Assembly (NCBI GenBank): GCA_016185065.1
Contig: JACPOL010000008.1
Coordinates: 124,001 to 188,000 of the forward strand
Source of the DNA: Chlamydiales bacterium
GTDB lineage: Bacteria; Chlamydiota; Chlamydiia; Chlamydiales; Rhabdochlamydiaceae
Length of the DNA stretch: 64,000 bases
Direction of reading: 5' to 3'
Below are positions 17,876 through 25,005 of this stretch, one piece after another. Both the position numbers and the translations under genes were made by a program. The notes under the pieces are model-generated. The model saw only the letters and a program-made list of their open reading frames with translations. It was not told the origin of the DNA and ran no database searches. The number at the start of each line of letters is the position of its first letter. Within the stretch, counting starts at the first letter, position 1.

Positions 17876-19285
17876 ATGAGTGCAGCTGCGCCGATAGGTG
17901 GTGGTCCACGTCTAGAACGTAAACAGGGAGTTCAGGAACCTGCCGCGCAAGGAAGCAGGCCAGGTCAAACGCACATCTCGACACTTAAACCGCATGAGAA
18001 GGCTCCAGCGCCAGCTGATGAGGGCGACTGCTTAAGCTCTCTTTTAAGTCTTCTTTCATCCTCTTGGACATGCATCGAAGATCTTTTCGAATGGATTCTC
18101 TCCCTTTTTTCTCAGGCTGAAAAGCCCATGCCTCCGCCGCAACTGGAGCTCTCTCCTCTTCTAGCTTCAGCTGAAAACCTTTATCGAGGCTGGCTCAGTG
18201 CAAAAAACCTCCCGCAAGGAAGCTTATCAACATTAGTGACAGAGTGGCAAGTTGCTTTAAAAAACCTTCCAGCGGTTGTTTTGAAAGCTGGGGTAGCCCA
18301 ATTTTATGCAGAGTCTGGCAAGATCCGCGAAGACAAAAAATTAACCGAAGATCAGCTCTTAGAGAAGATAAAAGGTGATTTTAGTAATCGAGAGTTTTTA
18401 AAAGGGGTTGGGCGCTGGATCGATATTCAGAAGGCAGAGGCCGCTAAAGCTACAATTGACGCCTTCTTTGAGCGCTGGTTTTCTAATCCACAAACAACGG
18501 GCACAAAAGATGAGTGGGCAAGAGATCTAGACGCTCTAGTCGCGCTCAAGATTAAAAAGCTCTCTTCTCTTCTTAAAGATTCTTGCAGAACACTTGTTGA
18601 ACGTCGGACTCGAATCAAGGGGAGTCTAGAGGAGGCGTACGGCAGACTCAAGGAGGCTCCAGCCGATCCTCGCGCCAGGGCAGCTATACAGCAGTGGAGA
18701 GCACACCACCTGTGCGAACTTCACTGGCATGCGACTGTCCAATCTGAAAAATCAGTTGAACAGCAGGTGTTTGAGCGCTGGAATGGTAAAACTTTAACAA
18801 AGAGCGATGATGAGAAAGCTCTCTGGAAGAGGGAGTATGAGATGCTCCCATCTCCTGCGCGCCAGCAGGGCTTTGCCGCTTTTTGCAGCTCTTTAGATGG
18901 GGCTTGGTCAGCGCTCAGCTCTGAGCAAATTTTTCTGTTCATCAGAGATAGAGCTAAGGAGCTCTTCAAGCCGCTGGTATTACACATTAATTGCCTGACC
19001 ATGACCTCACTGAACGTAAGCATGAAGGATGATGAGACGATTTTACAATCGATTAGGGAGCGCCCGCAGGATTTTCATGCGCAGTTACTTAAGTGGATAG
19101 ATTCGCAACTGCGTACAGGAAAACTAAAAGAGTTTGGGAACTACTTTTCGATGGAGCAGACTGGAGAACTTATCCAAAACAGCCCCGGCAATCCCGCCTT
19201 TCTAAGAGGGATAGCCGGCATCGCTCAACCCGCCCCCACTTTAGCTAGCATCACAGACGACGCTGCTGGCTGGGACAATGATTAA
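17876..19285 (+). CDS. Unknown protein C of the three-gene repeat-module family
   Basis: 469 residues from the ATG at 17876; a TTG at 17867 is in frame but less likely. Same plan as the two upstream genes: a Pro-rich N-terminus, a Cys-flanked hydrophobic segment (about 50-80, LSSLLSLLSSSWTCIEDLFE) and helical modules beginning with Trp at about 121 (TEWQVALKNLP...GRWIDIQKA), about 211 (DEWARDLDAL) and about 315 (LWKREYEMLP...QIFLFIRD). The modules are more diverged than in protein B. It is separated by 44 bases from protein B and is followed by a family A palindrome. Confidence 0.72.
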   Translation: MSAAAPIGGGPRLERKQGVQEPAAQGSRPGQTHISTLKPHEKAPAPADEGDCLSSLLSLLSSSWTCIEDLFEWILSLFSQAEKPMPPPQLELSPLLASAENLYRGWLSAKNLPQGSLSTLVTEWQVALKNLPAVVLKAGVAQFYAESGKIREDKKLTEDQLLEKIKGDFSNREFLKGVGRWIDIQKAEAAKATIDAFFERWFSNPQTTGTKDEWARDLDALVALKIKKLSSLLKDSCRTLVERRTRIKGSLEEAYGRLKEAPADPRARAAIQQWRAHHLCELHWHATVQSEKSVEQQVFERWNGKTLTKSDDEKALWKREYEMLPSPARQQGFAAFCSSLDGAWSALSSEQIFLFIRDRAKELFKPLVLHINCLTMTSLNVSMKDDETILQSIRERPQDFHAQLLKWIDSQLRTGKLKEFGNYFSMEQTGELIQNSPGNPAFLRGIAGIAQPAPTLASITDDAAGWDND

Positions 19286-19304
19286 AAAAAAAGCCCGTGT
19301 TCTT

Positions 19305-19427
19305 GTGTGGAGTGCGGCGACCCGGCGCCGCTTTTCTCGAGATCGACCTGTCGATCTCTCCGTGAAGAAAGATTGCCGAGGCGGTGCTCAAGAAAAACGG
19401 TGACGAGTCACCGCACTACAAAAAAAG
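19305..19427. repeat. Palindromic repeat, family A, copy 2 (degenerate)
   Basis: The left arm, GTGGAGTGCGGCGACCCGGC followed by GCCGCTTTTCT, is almost the same as copy 1. The right arm has diverged (ACGGTGACGAGTCACCGCAC), so the hairpin is imperfect. Lies between convergent genes, ending 3 bases before the stop of the minus-strand gene, like copy 1. Confidence 0.7.
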
Positions 19428-19429
19428 AG

Positions 19430-21340
19430 TTAGCGCTTCTTGGGCTTCTTAGCCGGAGGAGTGACGACCATATCTGGGTAGTCGATCCAGATGGGTGAAC
19501 TCCAAGCGATATGACCATCTTCTTGCACGACGCGGACGTAGTAGTAGGCAAATGGAGGTCTCTCATCTGCAGATGGGAGAACGACATTTCCTAGCGGCTC
19601 CATGTCATCATGCGCGAAGTCAAGGGTACTTTCTTTGGGGTGGAAGGTGTGCATCACTTCGCCGTTGCGGATGATGGAGACCTCTTTAAGAGGAGCCGTT
19701 CCTGCGATGTATCCTGTGAGGTGACGGTTAAAGGCGAGGCCAGGTTTTGCTTTTGTTGAGAGCTCTGTTCCCATTCCGGAACCTGCAATGAAGAAGCCAA
19801 CGACGATTCTCTCTCCTGTAGTGGCGTAGCAGTTGCGGTTCTGGAGGGCATGAAAGAGCGCCTCACGCGTCTGCTCCACAGCGTAGATGGCTGTAAGCCC
19901 TGGGCTATACTGCACCTGGTCGCTTTCAAAGAAGTCGCTGTAGATGCCGCGATCATCGAGGCCACCGGCAACGAAGCCGAAGCGGATGTTGCGAGAGAGG
20001 GCTTTGCGAATCGAACCCTTTTCAGACTCTACGACGCCTTTTTTGCCTTGGCAGATGATGGGGCGTAGGTTTCCCTCTTTTGCAAGACACTCGGAAGATC
20101 CCCAAGCGTTGTAGATCTCAACAACGCGTTCAAATTCAAGTGTAAAGTCGTCAAAAGTGGTTTCAAACCCCTTGCCCATTGTGAAGCTTGGAATAGAGAT
20201 CATCTCTTTGGGATGGTGTCCCTTGTAGATTTTTTTTAGGGTGTTCGACTTCGCCTCTTTCTTGCGTTGCAGCGGGCGGCTGTCTTTGGAGTAGACGATG
20301 TTTCTAAGTCCCTCTTCAGGTGCGTTGTTAAACCACTGAAAACCGAGGAAGGTGACAAAGCGCATCTCCTCGTTAAATTCTGCAATTTGTAGGGAGATCG
20401 ACTTCCATAGCTCATTCGATGTCTCTTCAGTGCTTTCGAAGGGGGAAGAGCCAAAAAATTGAAGCGCGTGCTCGTCTCGGAAGTGGCGCAAGCAGGCTTC
20501 GATATTTTCTGTGGAATCAATGCGTTCAGACTCTCCATGGAGAAGTCCCCAGTAGAGATTGCGGTCGCTCTCGGGAAAGCACTTAATGGGCGCCGAGTAG
20601 AACTTCTCTTTTGTGGCAGTATTCAGGAGTTGGATTTTGTAGACGCCAGCCTCATTGAAATAGAGGTTAGGTAGGTTGAGGAAGCCTGTCTCAGGAACAA
20701 AGAGCTTCCAAGTGAGGTTTTCTCTGAGCTGCTCATAGGAGAGCTCGATGAGTGTGCCTTCTGGTGCATTATTCGTGAGGTTTCCAAAGCTATCTTCAAA
20801 GCGGACGATCACATCAAATCTGCGATTTTTGGAGACGACAGAAGGAGCGATGATTCTGATGTTACTTAACTTGTTGCCTCGGACATCAAGGCCGAACACT
20901 TCGGGCTCGCGGAAGTCGCCTTTTCCTTTCGGATCGATGAAGAGGTGGAAGGGGCGGCGTCTCTGCAGATGGTTCTGCGCGCGGTTGCCTTTATCTTGTT
21001 TTAGTTTATCTGGTGTTCCTAAAAAGATAGATAGCGTGTCTCCAGCTTTTACTTCAGAAGGTAGGGTGAACTCAAAAACGGGTGCAAAAGCATTTGCAAG
21101 TTCAACTTGTTTTGCAGGAAGCGCTTTGCCATCTGGCAGCTCTGCCCAGATGAGGTTCTTCTTGTCTTTTGCGTTTACTTGAGGGATCTCCCAGTCGATC
21201 GGCCTTCCTTTGCTGAGTAGGTCGAATCGCAGTCTTGTGCCTTTAGGCAGAGCTGCAGCTGTTGTGTAAGAGAACTTCCAAGTTCCAACGGCGCCTGCTA
21301 GGGCAGCATTTGGTTCGCATAAACAAATAGAGCGTCTCAT
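19430..21340 (-). CDS. DUF3604-like protein (large uncharacterised family)
   Basis: 636 residues. The region after about residue 270 (LHGESERIDSTENIEACLRH, then FVTFLGFQWF, VEIYNAWGSSEC, LTAIYAVEQTREALFHALQN and RNCYATTGERI) resembles the DUF3604 family, which is distantly related to PHP-type metal hydrolases. The His-rich metal ligands of a true PHP enzyme are not clearly complete, so activity is doubtful. The N-terminal half is a beta-rich region with no recognised domain. There is no clear signal peptide. The last residues are Lys/Pro-rich. Confidence 0.6.
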   Translation of the reverse strand: MRRSICLCEPNAALAGAVGTWKFSYTTAAALPKGTRLRFDLLSKGRPIDWEIPQVNAKDKKNLIWAELPDGKALPAKQVELANAFAPVFEFTLPSEVKAGDTLSIFLGTPDKLKQDKGNRAQNHLQRRRPFHLFIDPKGKGDFREPEVFGLDVRGNKLSNIRIIAPSVVSKNRRFDVIVRFEDSFGNLTNNAPEGTLIELSYEQLRENLTWKLFVPETGFLNLPNLYFNEAGVYKIQLLNTATKEKFYSAPIKCFPESDRNLYWGLLHGESERIDSTENIEACLRHFRDEHALQFFGSSPFESTEETSNELWKSISLQIAEFNEEMRFVTFLGFQWFNNAPEEGLRNIVYSKDSRPLQRKKEAKSNTLKKIYKGHHPKEMISIPSFTMGKGFETTFDDFTLEFERVVEIYNAWGSSECLAKEGNLRPIICQGKKGVVESEKGSIRKALSRNIRFGFVAGGLDDRGIYSDFFESDQVQYSPGLTAIYAVEQTREALFHALQNRNCYATTGERIVVGFFIAGSGMGTELSTKAKPGLAFNRHLTGYIAGTAPLKEVSIIRNGEVMHTFHPKESTLDFAHDDMEPLGNVVLPSADERPPFAYYYVRVVQEDGHIAWSSPIWIDYPDMVVTPPAKKPKKR

Positions 21341-21406
21341 GAATTATTTACCTGTAAACAGAATAGTGCCAAATTTTGCCTTAAGAAGCGTTTCTTTAGC
21401 AAGGAA

Positions 21407-22738
21407 TCAGTTTTCTTTTGGGGTGAGTGAGGTGATCCGGATTTTGTCCACTGAGCGCTCATCTGAGGAGAGGACCTCTAAATCGAACTCATCATGGTGG
21501 ATTTTCCAGCCTTTGGAGGGGATCGTTCCTGCGCGGTGAACGATATAGCCGCCAAGGGTGTCATATTCGGGGTTCTGAGGGATCTTGATGCCTAGCTCTC
21601 CTTCGATGTCTAGGATGCTCATTTTACCATCTACGATCCAGCCTCCGCCGGGAAGTACAGAGAACATGATCTCTTCGTCGATGTCATACTCGTCGGCGAT
21701 CTCGCCTACAAGCTCTTCGAGGATATCTTCAATCGTGATGATTCCCTCGGTGCCGCCCCACTCATCTACAACGATGGCGAGGTGGATCTGCTTGCTGCGA
21801 AATTCTTGAAAGAGCTGGGAGATTTTTTTTGTCTCTGGTGTGTAGAGAACGGGCTTTAAAAAATCTTCTATTGAGTTTTTAAGTTTCTTATCTTTCTCTT
21901 TATCGGTCGAGGCTTGAAAGTAGTGTTTCAGAATGTCTTTAAAAAGAAGGACTCCCACGATGTTATCGACGCTCTCACGGTAGATGGGAATACGGCTATA
22001 GCCCTGCAGGAGGAAGCTCTCGGTCGCCTCTTGTAAAGAGGTGTCGATTGGAAGGCTAAAGATATCGATTCTAGGAACCATCACTTCGCGCGCGATTCTC
22101 TCTTTAAAGGAGACTACAGACGAGAGTAGTTTCTGATCGCTCTGGTCGAAGTAAGGGGCGAGGTCTGAATCTTGCAGTACCTCTAGAAACTTGTTTCTCA
22201 TGTCGACATCAGGCTCGAGCTTTCGCAAAGTGGGCGCCTTTGGCAGGAAGAGCCCTAATATCTTAAAAAGTGGTGCGTTGATTAATGAGAAGATGAGGAG
22301 GAGGGCGGCCGAGAAGGGGGTGGCAAAGCCTAGATATTTTTTTGGGCTTGCTAAGCTGATGAGGTTGATGATGAAGTTAGTCGCAAGAGAGACTCCGATG
22401 ATTATGCCTGCAATGAGCAGAAGCCAGATGATGTCCCAAGCTTTTTCCGCAGAGTGGAGAGCTTGGCTAAAGGGTTCTATGCTGACCAGAAAGAGGAAGA
22501 AGAAGAGAGCGTAGCAGAGTTGCATCAGCTGTTTGGTTAAGCTAAGCGAAAAGAAGAGGCCTTCCCAGATGCGCTCTCCAAAGAAGAATTCAAGGTAGGC
22601 ACGTATGGCTTTTAGAGATGAGCGCTCCTTTAGCAATTTTTCAACGTAGCTTCTTCCTAAACGATTGAGTGCCGTGCTCGTGCCGTTGAGGAGGCTCGTT
22701 CCAAACAAAAAAAGCAGAAAGAAGGCGGGGTTATCCAT
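21407..22738 (-). CDS. CNNM/CBS-domain membrane protein (HlyC/CorC type)
   Basis: 443 residues. N-terminal CNNM-type membrane domain (about 1-185) with several hydrophobic helices, then a pair of CBS domains (about 215-345, including VMVPRIDIFSLPIDTSLQEA and IVVDEWGGTEGIITIEDILE), then a CorC/HlyC C-terminal domain (GWIVDGKMSILDIEGELGI...DTLGGYIVHRAGTIP). Often called hemolysin, but the family is linked to Mg/Co transport. Adjacent to ybeY and the small basic proteins, as in Chlamydia. Confidence 0.88.
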   Translation of the reverse strand: MDNPAFFLLFLFGTSLLNGTSTALNRLGRSYVEKLLKERSSLKAIRAYLEFFFGERIWEGLFFSLSLTKQLMQLCYALFFFLFLVSIEPFSQALHSAEKAWDIIWLLLIAGIIIGVSLATNFIINLISLASPKKYLGFATPFSAALLLIFSLINAPLFKILGLFLPKAPTLRKLEPDVDMRNKFLEVLQDSDLAPYFDQSDQKLLSSVVSFKERIAREVMVPRIDIFSLPIDTSLQEATESFLLQGYSRIPIYRESVDNIVGVLLFKDILKHYFQASTDKEKDKKLKNSIEDFLKPVLYTPETKKISQLFQEFRSKQIHLAIVVDEWGGTEGIITIEDILEELVGEIADEYDIDEEIMFSVLPGGGWIVDGKMSILDIEGELGIKIPQNPEYDTLGGYIVHRAGTIPSKGWKIHHDEFDLEVLSSDERSVDKIRITSLTPKEN

Positions 22739-22760
22739 AATCGGTAATTATATATTTTTT

Positions 22761-23222
22761 TTATTCAGGTTTCAACAGAGCGTTTTTTTGCTGAAGAGAT
22801 TTCATGCAGCGGCGCTCCTGAGCGCGCATCTCCTTCTTCTCCTCAGGAGTAAGATCGTCGAAACCTATTAAATGCAATATTCCGTGGACGAGATAGAGAG
22901 TTGTCTCTTGGTAGGGATCCAACCCATTTTTTTTAGCGTATTTAATTGCAACAGCGGGGCAGATGAAGACCTCGCCGAGGTGGCAGGTGGAGATTGTCCG
23001 TTCTCCTGGGGCGTCGATAGGAAAGGAGATTGTGTCGGTTGGGGTTGGGTCGTCGAAGTAGTGAAGGTGTAGCGCTGAGATCTCTTTTTCGCTGACGAAG
23101 TGCACAGAGATCTCATCACAAGAAAGGCCAAGGAAATCTAGCGTAGCTAGAACAGATGCCTTGGCCGATGTCTTAGAAATGCGAAGAGAGCGCTGCTTGT
23201 TGTATATAGTGCAGTCGATCAA
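22761..23222 (-). CDS. ybeY: Endoribonuclease / rRNA maturation factor YbeY
   Basis: Metal-dependent endoribonuclease involved in 16S rRNA 3' maturation and ribosome quality control. The motif HGILHLIGFDD near the C-terminus matches the family H-x3-H-x5-H pattern, except that the last ligand reads Asp. No ATG is suitable: one at 23279 would add 19 residues and overlap the preceding gene by 61 bases. A TTG at 23222 overlaps the stop of the small basic protein gene (TTGA) and gives a normal 153-residue protein, so I chose it. The start is inferred. Confidence 0.85.
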   Translation of the reverse strand: MIDCTIYNKQRSLRISKTSAKASVLATLDFLGLSCDEISVHFVSEKEISALHLHYFDDPTPTDTISFPIDAPGERTISTCHLGEVFICPAVAIKYAKKNGLDPYQETTLYLVHGILHLIGFDDLTPEEKKEMRAQERRCMKSLQQKNALLKPE

Positions 23223-23380
23223 GGGAGAATAGGGGTCTTTGGAAGCCCTGTTACTCTTGTGTTTGCTCCCTCTTTCCACTTGCCGAGCTTTTTCAGAACG
23301 TCGACGCGCTCAAAGCGCTTGAGAACGTTGCGTTTTTTAGTGCCGGTATTGGATTTTCCATAACTGCGGTGTCTAGACAT
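23219..23380 (-). CDS. Chlamydiae/Verrucomicrobia-type small basic protein
   Basis: 53 residues, beginning MSRHRSYGKSNTGTKKRNVL and containing KRFERV and KKLGKWKEG. Strongly basic and without hydrophobic segments. The sequence fits a conserved family of very short basic proteins restricted mainly to Chlamydiae and Verrucomicrobia, whose function is unestablished; a ribosome association is plausible from composition. It sits between the 57-residue gene and ybeY, all on the minus strand. Confidence 0.85.
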   Translation of the reverse strand: MSRHRSYGKSNTGTKKRNVLKRFERVDVLKKLGKWKEGANTRVTGLPKTPILP

Positions 23381-23417
23381 AAACTTCCCTAAATTAAAAA
23401 ATTAGTTAAAGAGTTCC

Positions 23418-23591
23418 CTATTTTATTTTAGGGATGAAGAGCCTTTTTGCCATGGCGCCATCTGCTGCATTCACATGTGGCTTATAACCAACGGGCAGAT
23501 TGTCTTTTAAAGGGCCAGTCTTCTTGGCTGGTGCCTTGCGGCGGCGTGGGGACATATTGCGAATTTTCGCCTGTCTGCTAATGCGTACCAT
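23418..23591 (-). CDS. 57-residue basic protein, conserved chlamydial small gene
   Basis: The translation begins MVRISRQAKIRNMSPRRRKA and ends MAKRLFIPKIK. It is rich in Arg/Lys with PAKKTG and LPVGYKPHVN in the middle. The ATG is preceded by AGGAGAAACTTC, a good ribosome site. In Chlamydia, tiny genes also occupy the interval next to ybeY and the CBS-domain gene, which supports it being real. Composition suggests nucleic-acid or ribosome binding; the function is unknown. Confidence 0.75.
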   Translation of the reverse strand: MVRISRQAKIRNMSPRRRKAPAKKTGPLKDNLPVGYKPHVNAADGAMAKRLFIPKIK

Positions 23592-23647
23592 GAAGTTTCT
23601 CCTATGCAGGTTTGAGGAATCATTATAGATCTAGCGATCTAAAACGA

Positions 23648-24316
23648 TCAAGGTTTTTTGGAGGGGTCGCTGGTTTGGCTGATATTTTCTCCAGGATGAA
23701 CAGCACCGCACGAGAGGAGAAATTTGAATGCGTCCTCGACGCTGACATCGACTTCCATCACATTTTTTTTTGGAGAGAGGAGCATATACCCCGATAATGG
23801 GTGGGGTGATGTGGGAACAAAAATAGACTGGTCAACGTCAAAAACAGCCTTTTTGCACACTGCGGGGGCATCGCCAGTGATAAAACCTAGAGTATGTGCT
23901 TCGAGATGAGGAAAGGGGATTAGGACTGTTTTTTTGAAGGTCTTTGTGCTCTGAGAGAAGATCGCGCCTGTTACCTCTTTAGAGATGCGGTAGACGGCCT
24001 TTACAAAAGGTAGTTTAAGAAAAAGATAGTGTGTGGAGCTGATGAATGTCTTAAAAAAAATCTTTCTTCCCAAAAAGCCTAGTATCATGGTGAGTGCAAA
24101 AAGTAGGATCAGGGCCATCACCCGGCTGATAAAGATTACGAGGGTCTCATGGCTCTCAAGGTTTAAGCCAGTCTTATGCTGGTAGGCTAGAAGCAGATTT
24201 TCAGTGATTCCGAGTAGGGGTGTGGTAAAAAAATTAAAGAGCCAGGAGACGATCATCAGTGTGAGCGCAATCGGAAGGAGCGTGATGAAACCTGTCGCTA
24301 GATATTTTTTTATCAC
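23648..24316 (-). CDS. DUF502 family membrane protein (copy 2)
   Basis: 222 residues with two N-terminal membrane helices (about 5-28 and 60-85), followed by the DUF502 hallmark region: PFVKAVYRISKEVTGAIFS, VLIPFPHLEAHTLGFITGDA, then FVPTSPHPLSGYMLLSPKK. The role of this family is not established. It starts inside the end of the related upstream gene (4-base overlap), so this is a tandem duplicated pair. Confidence 0.85.
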   Translation of the reverse strand: MIKKYLATGFITLLPIALTLMIVSWLFNFFTTPLLGITENLLLAYQHKTGLNLESHETLVIFISRVMALILLFALTMILGFLGRKIFFKTFISSTHYLFLKLPFVKAVYRISKEVTGAIFSQSTKTFKKTVLIPFPHLEAHTLGFITGDAPAVCKKAVFDVDQSIFVPTSPHPLSGYMLLSPKKNVMEVDVSVEDAFKFLLSCGAVHPGENISQTSDPSKKP

Positions 24317-24996
24317 GTTCTAGAGGAAGTTGGAGGAAAGTTTGACTTTAGAGAAGGATCTAGCTCGGCAGGAATAATAACTCCACAAGAGACGATAAAT
24401 TTAATCGCGTCTTCGGGTTTCATGTCGACATAGATAAGGTCTTCCTTAGGGAACATGAGCAGAAAGCCGGTGGTAGGGTTTGGCGTAGTAGGAACTAGAA
24501 CAGAGATTAGATCTCTACCAACTTTCTCGGAGCAAGTTGCAGGGGCATCTCTTGCGATCAAGCCCAGCACATAGACCCCAGGATGTGGGAAGGGAACCAT
24601 GACCACCTGTTTAAAACTCTTCTTATCGGAAACAAAGAGCGTTTTAATGATGTCTTGGGTCGTTTTGTAGACCGTATTCACAATAGGGATACGGTGTAGC
24701 ACCTTGTCGCTGAGCCGGAGCAAGCTTGTGATGAAGAACCAGCGGGTGACCATTCCAAGAAAAACGGTGAGGAAGAAGAGGAGAACTAAGATCAGAAGTT
24801 GGCTGCCGTATCGGATCACTTCATCGGGTGTAAAAAAGAGGAAGTTGTTTTGAACGACCTGATGGTAAGAGAAGAAGCTGGAGACGAGCTCCACAAAAGG
24901 TTTTGTCAGGAAGTTAATTAAAAAGCCGATGATAGCAATTGTAACTGCTAGTGGAAGGAGGATGACGAGCCCGGTAATAAAGTATTTTTTTAGCAT
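24313..24996 (-). CDS. DUF502 family membrane protein (copy 1)
   Basis: 227 residues. Same architecture as the following gene: membrane helices at about 5-28 and 65-88, then PIVNTVYKTTQDIIKTLF, VMVPFPHPGVYVLGLIARDA and VLVPTTPNPTTGFLLMFPKE. The two copies clearly share the family core but are well diverged, so the duplication is old. Located 9 bases after the rnr stop on the same strand. Confidence 0.85.
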   Translation of the reverse strand: MLKKYFITGLVILLPLAVTIAIIGFLINFLTKPFVELVSSFFSYHQVVQNNFLFFTPDEVIRYGSQLLILVLLFFLTVFLGMVTRWFFITSLLRLSDKVLHRIPIVNTVYKTTQDIIKTLFVSDKKSFKQVVMVPFPHPGVYVLGLIARDAPATCSEKVGRDLISVLVPTTPNPTTGFLLMFPKEDLIYVDMKPEDAIKFIVSCGVIIPAELDPSLKSNFPPTSSRT

Positions 24997-25005
24997 ATCC
25001 TGACT

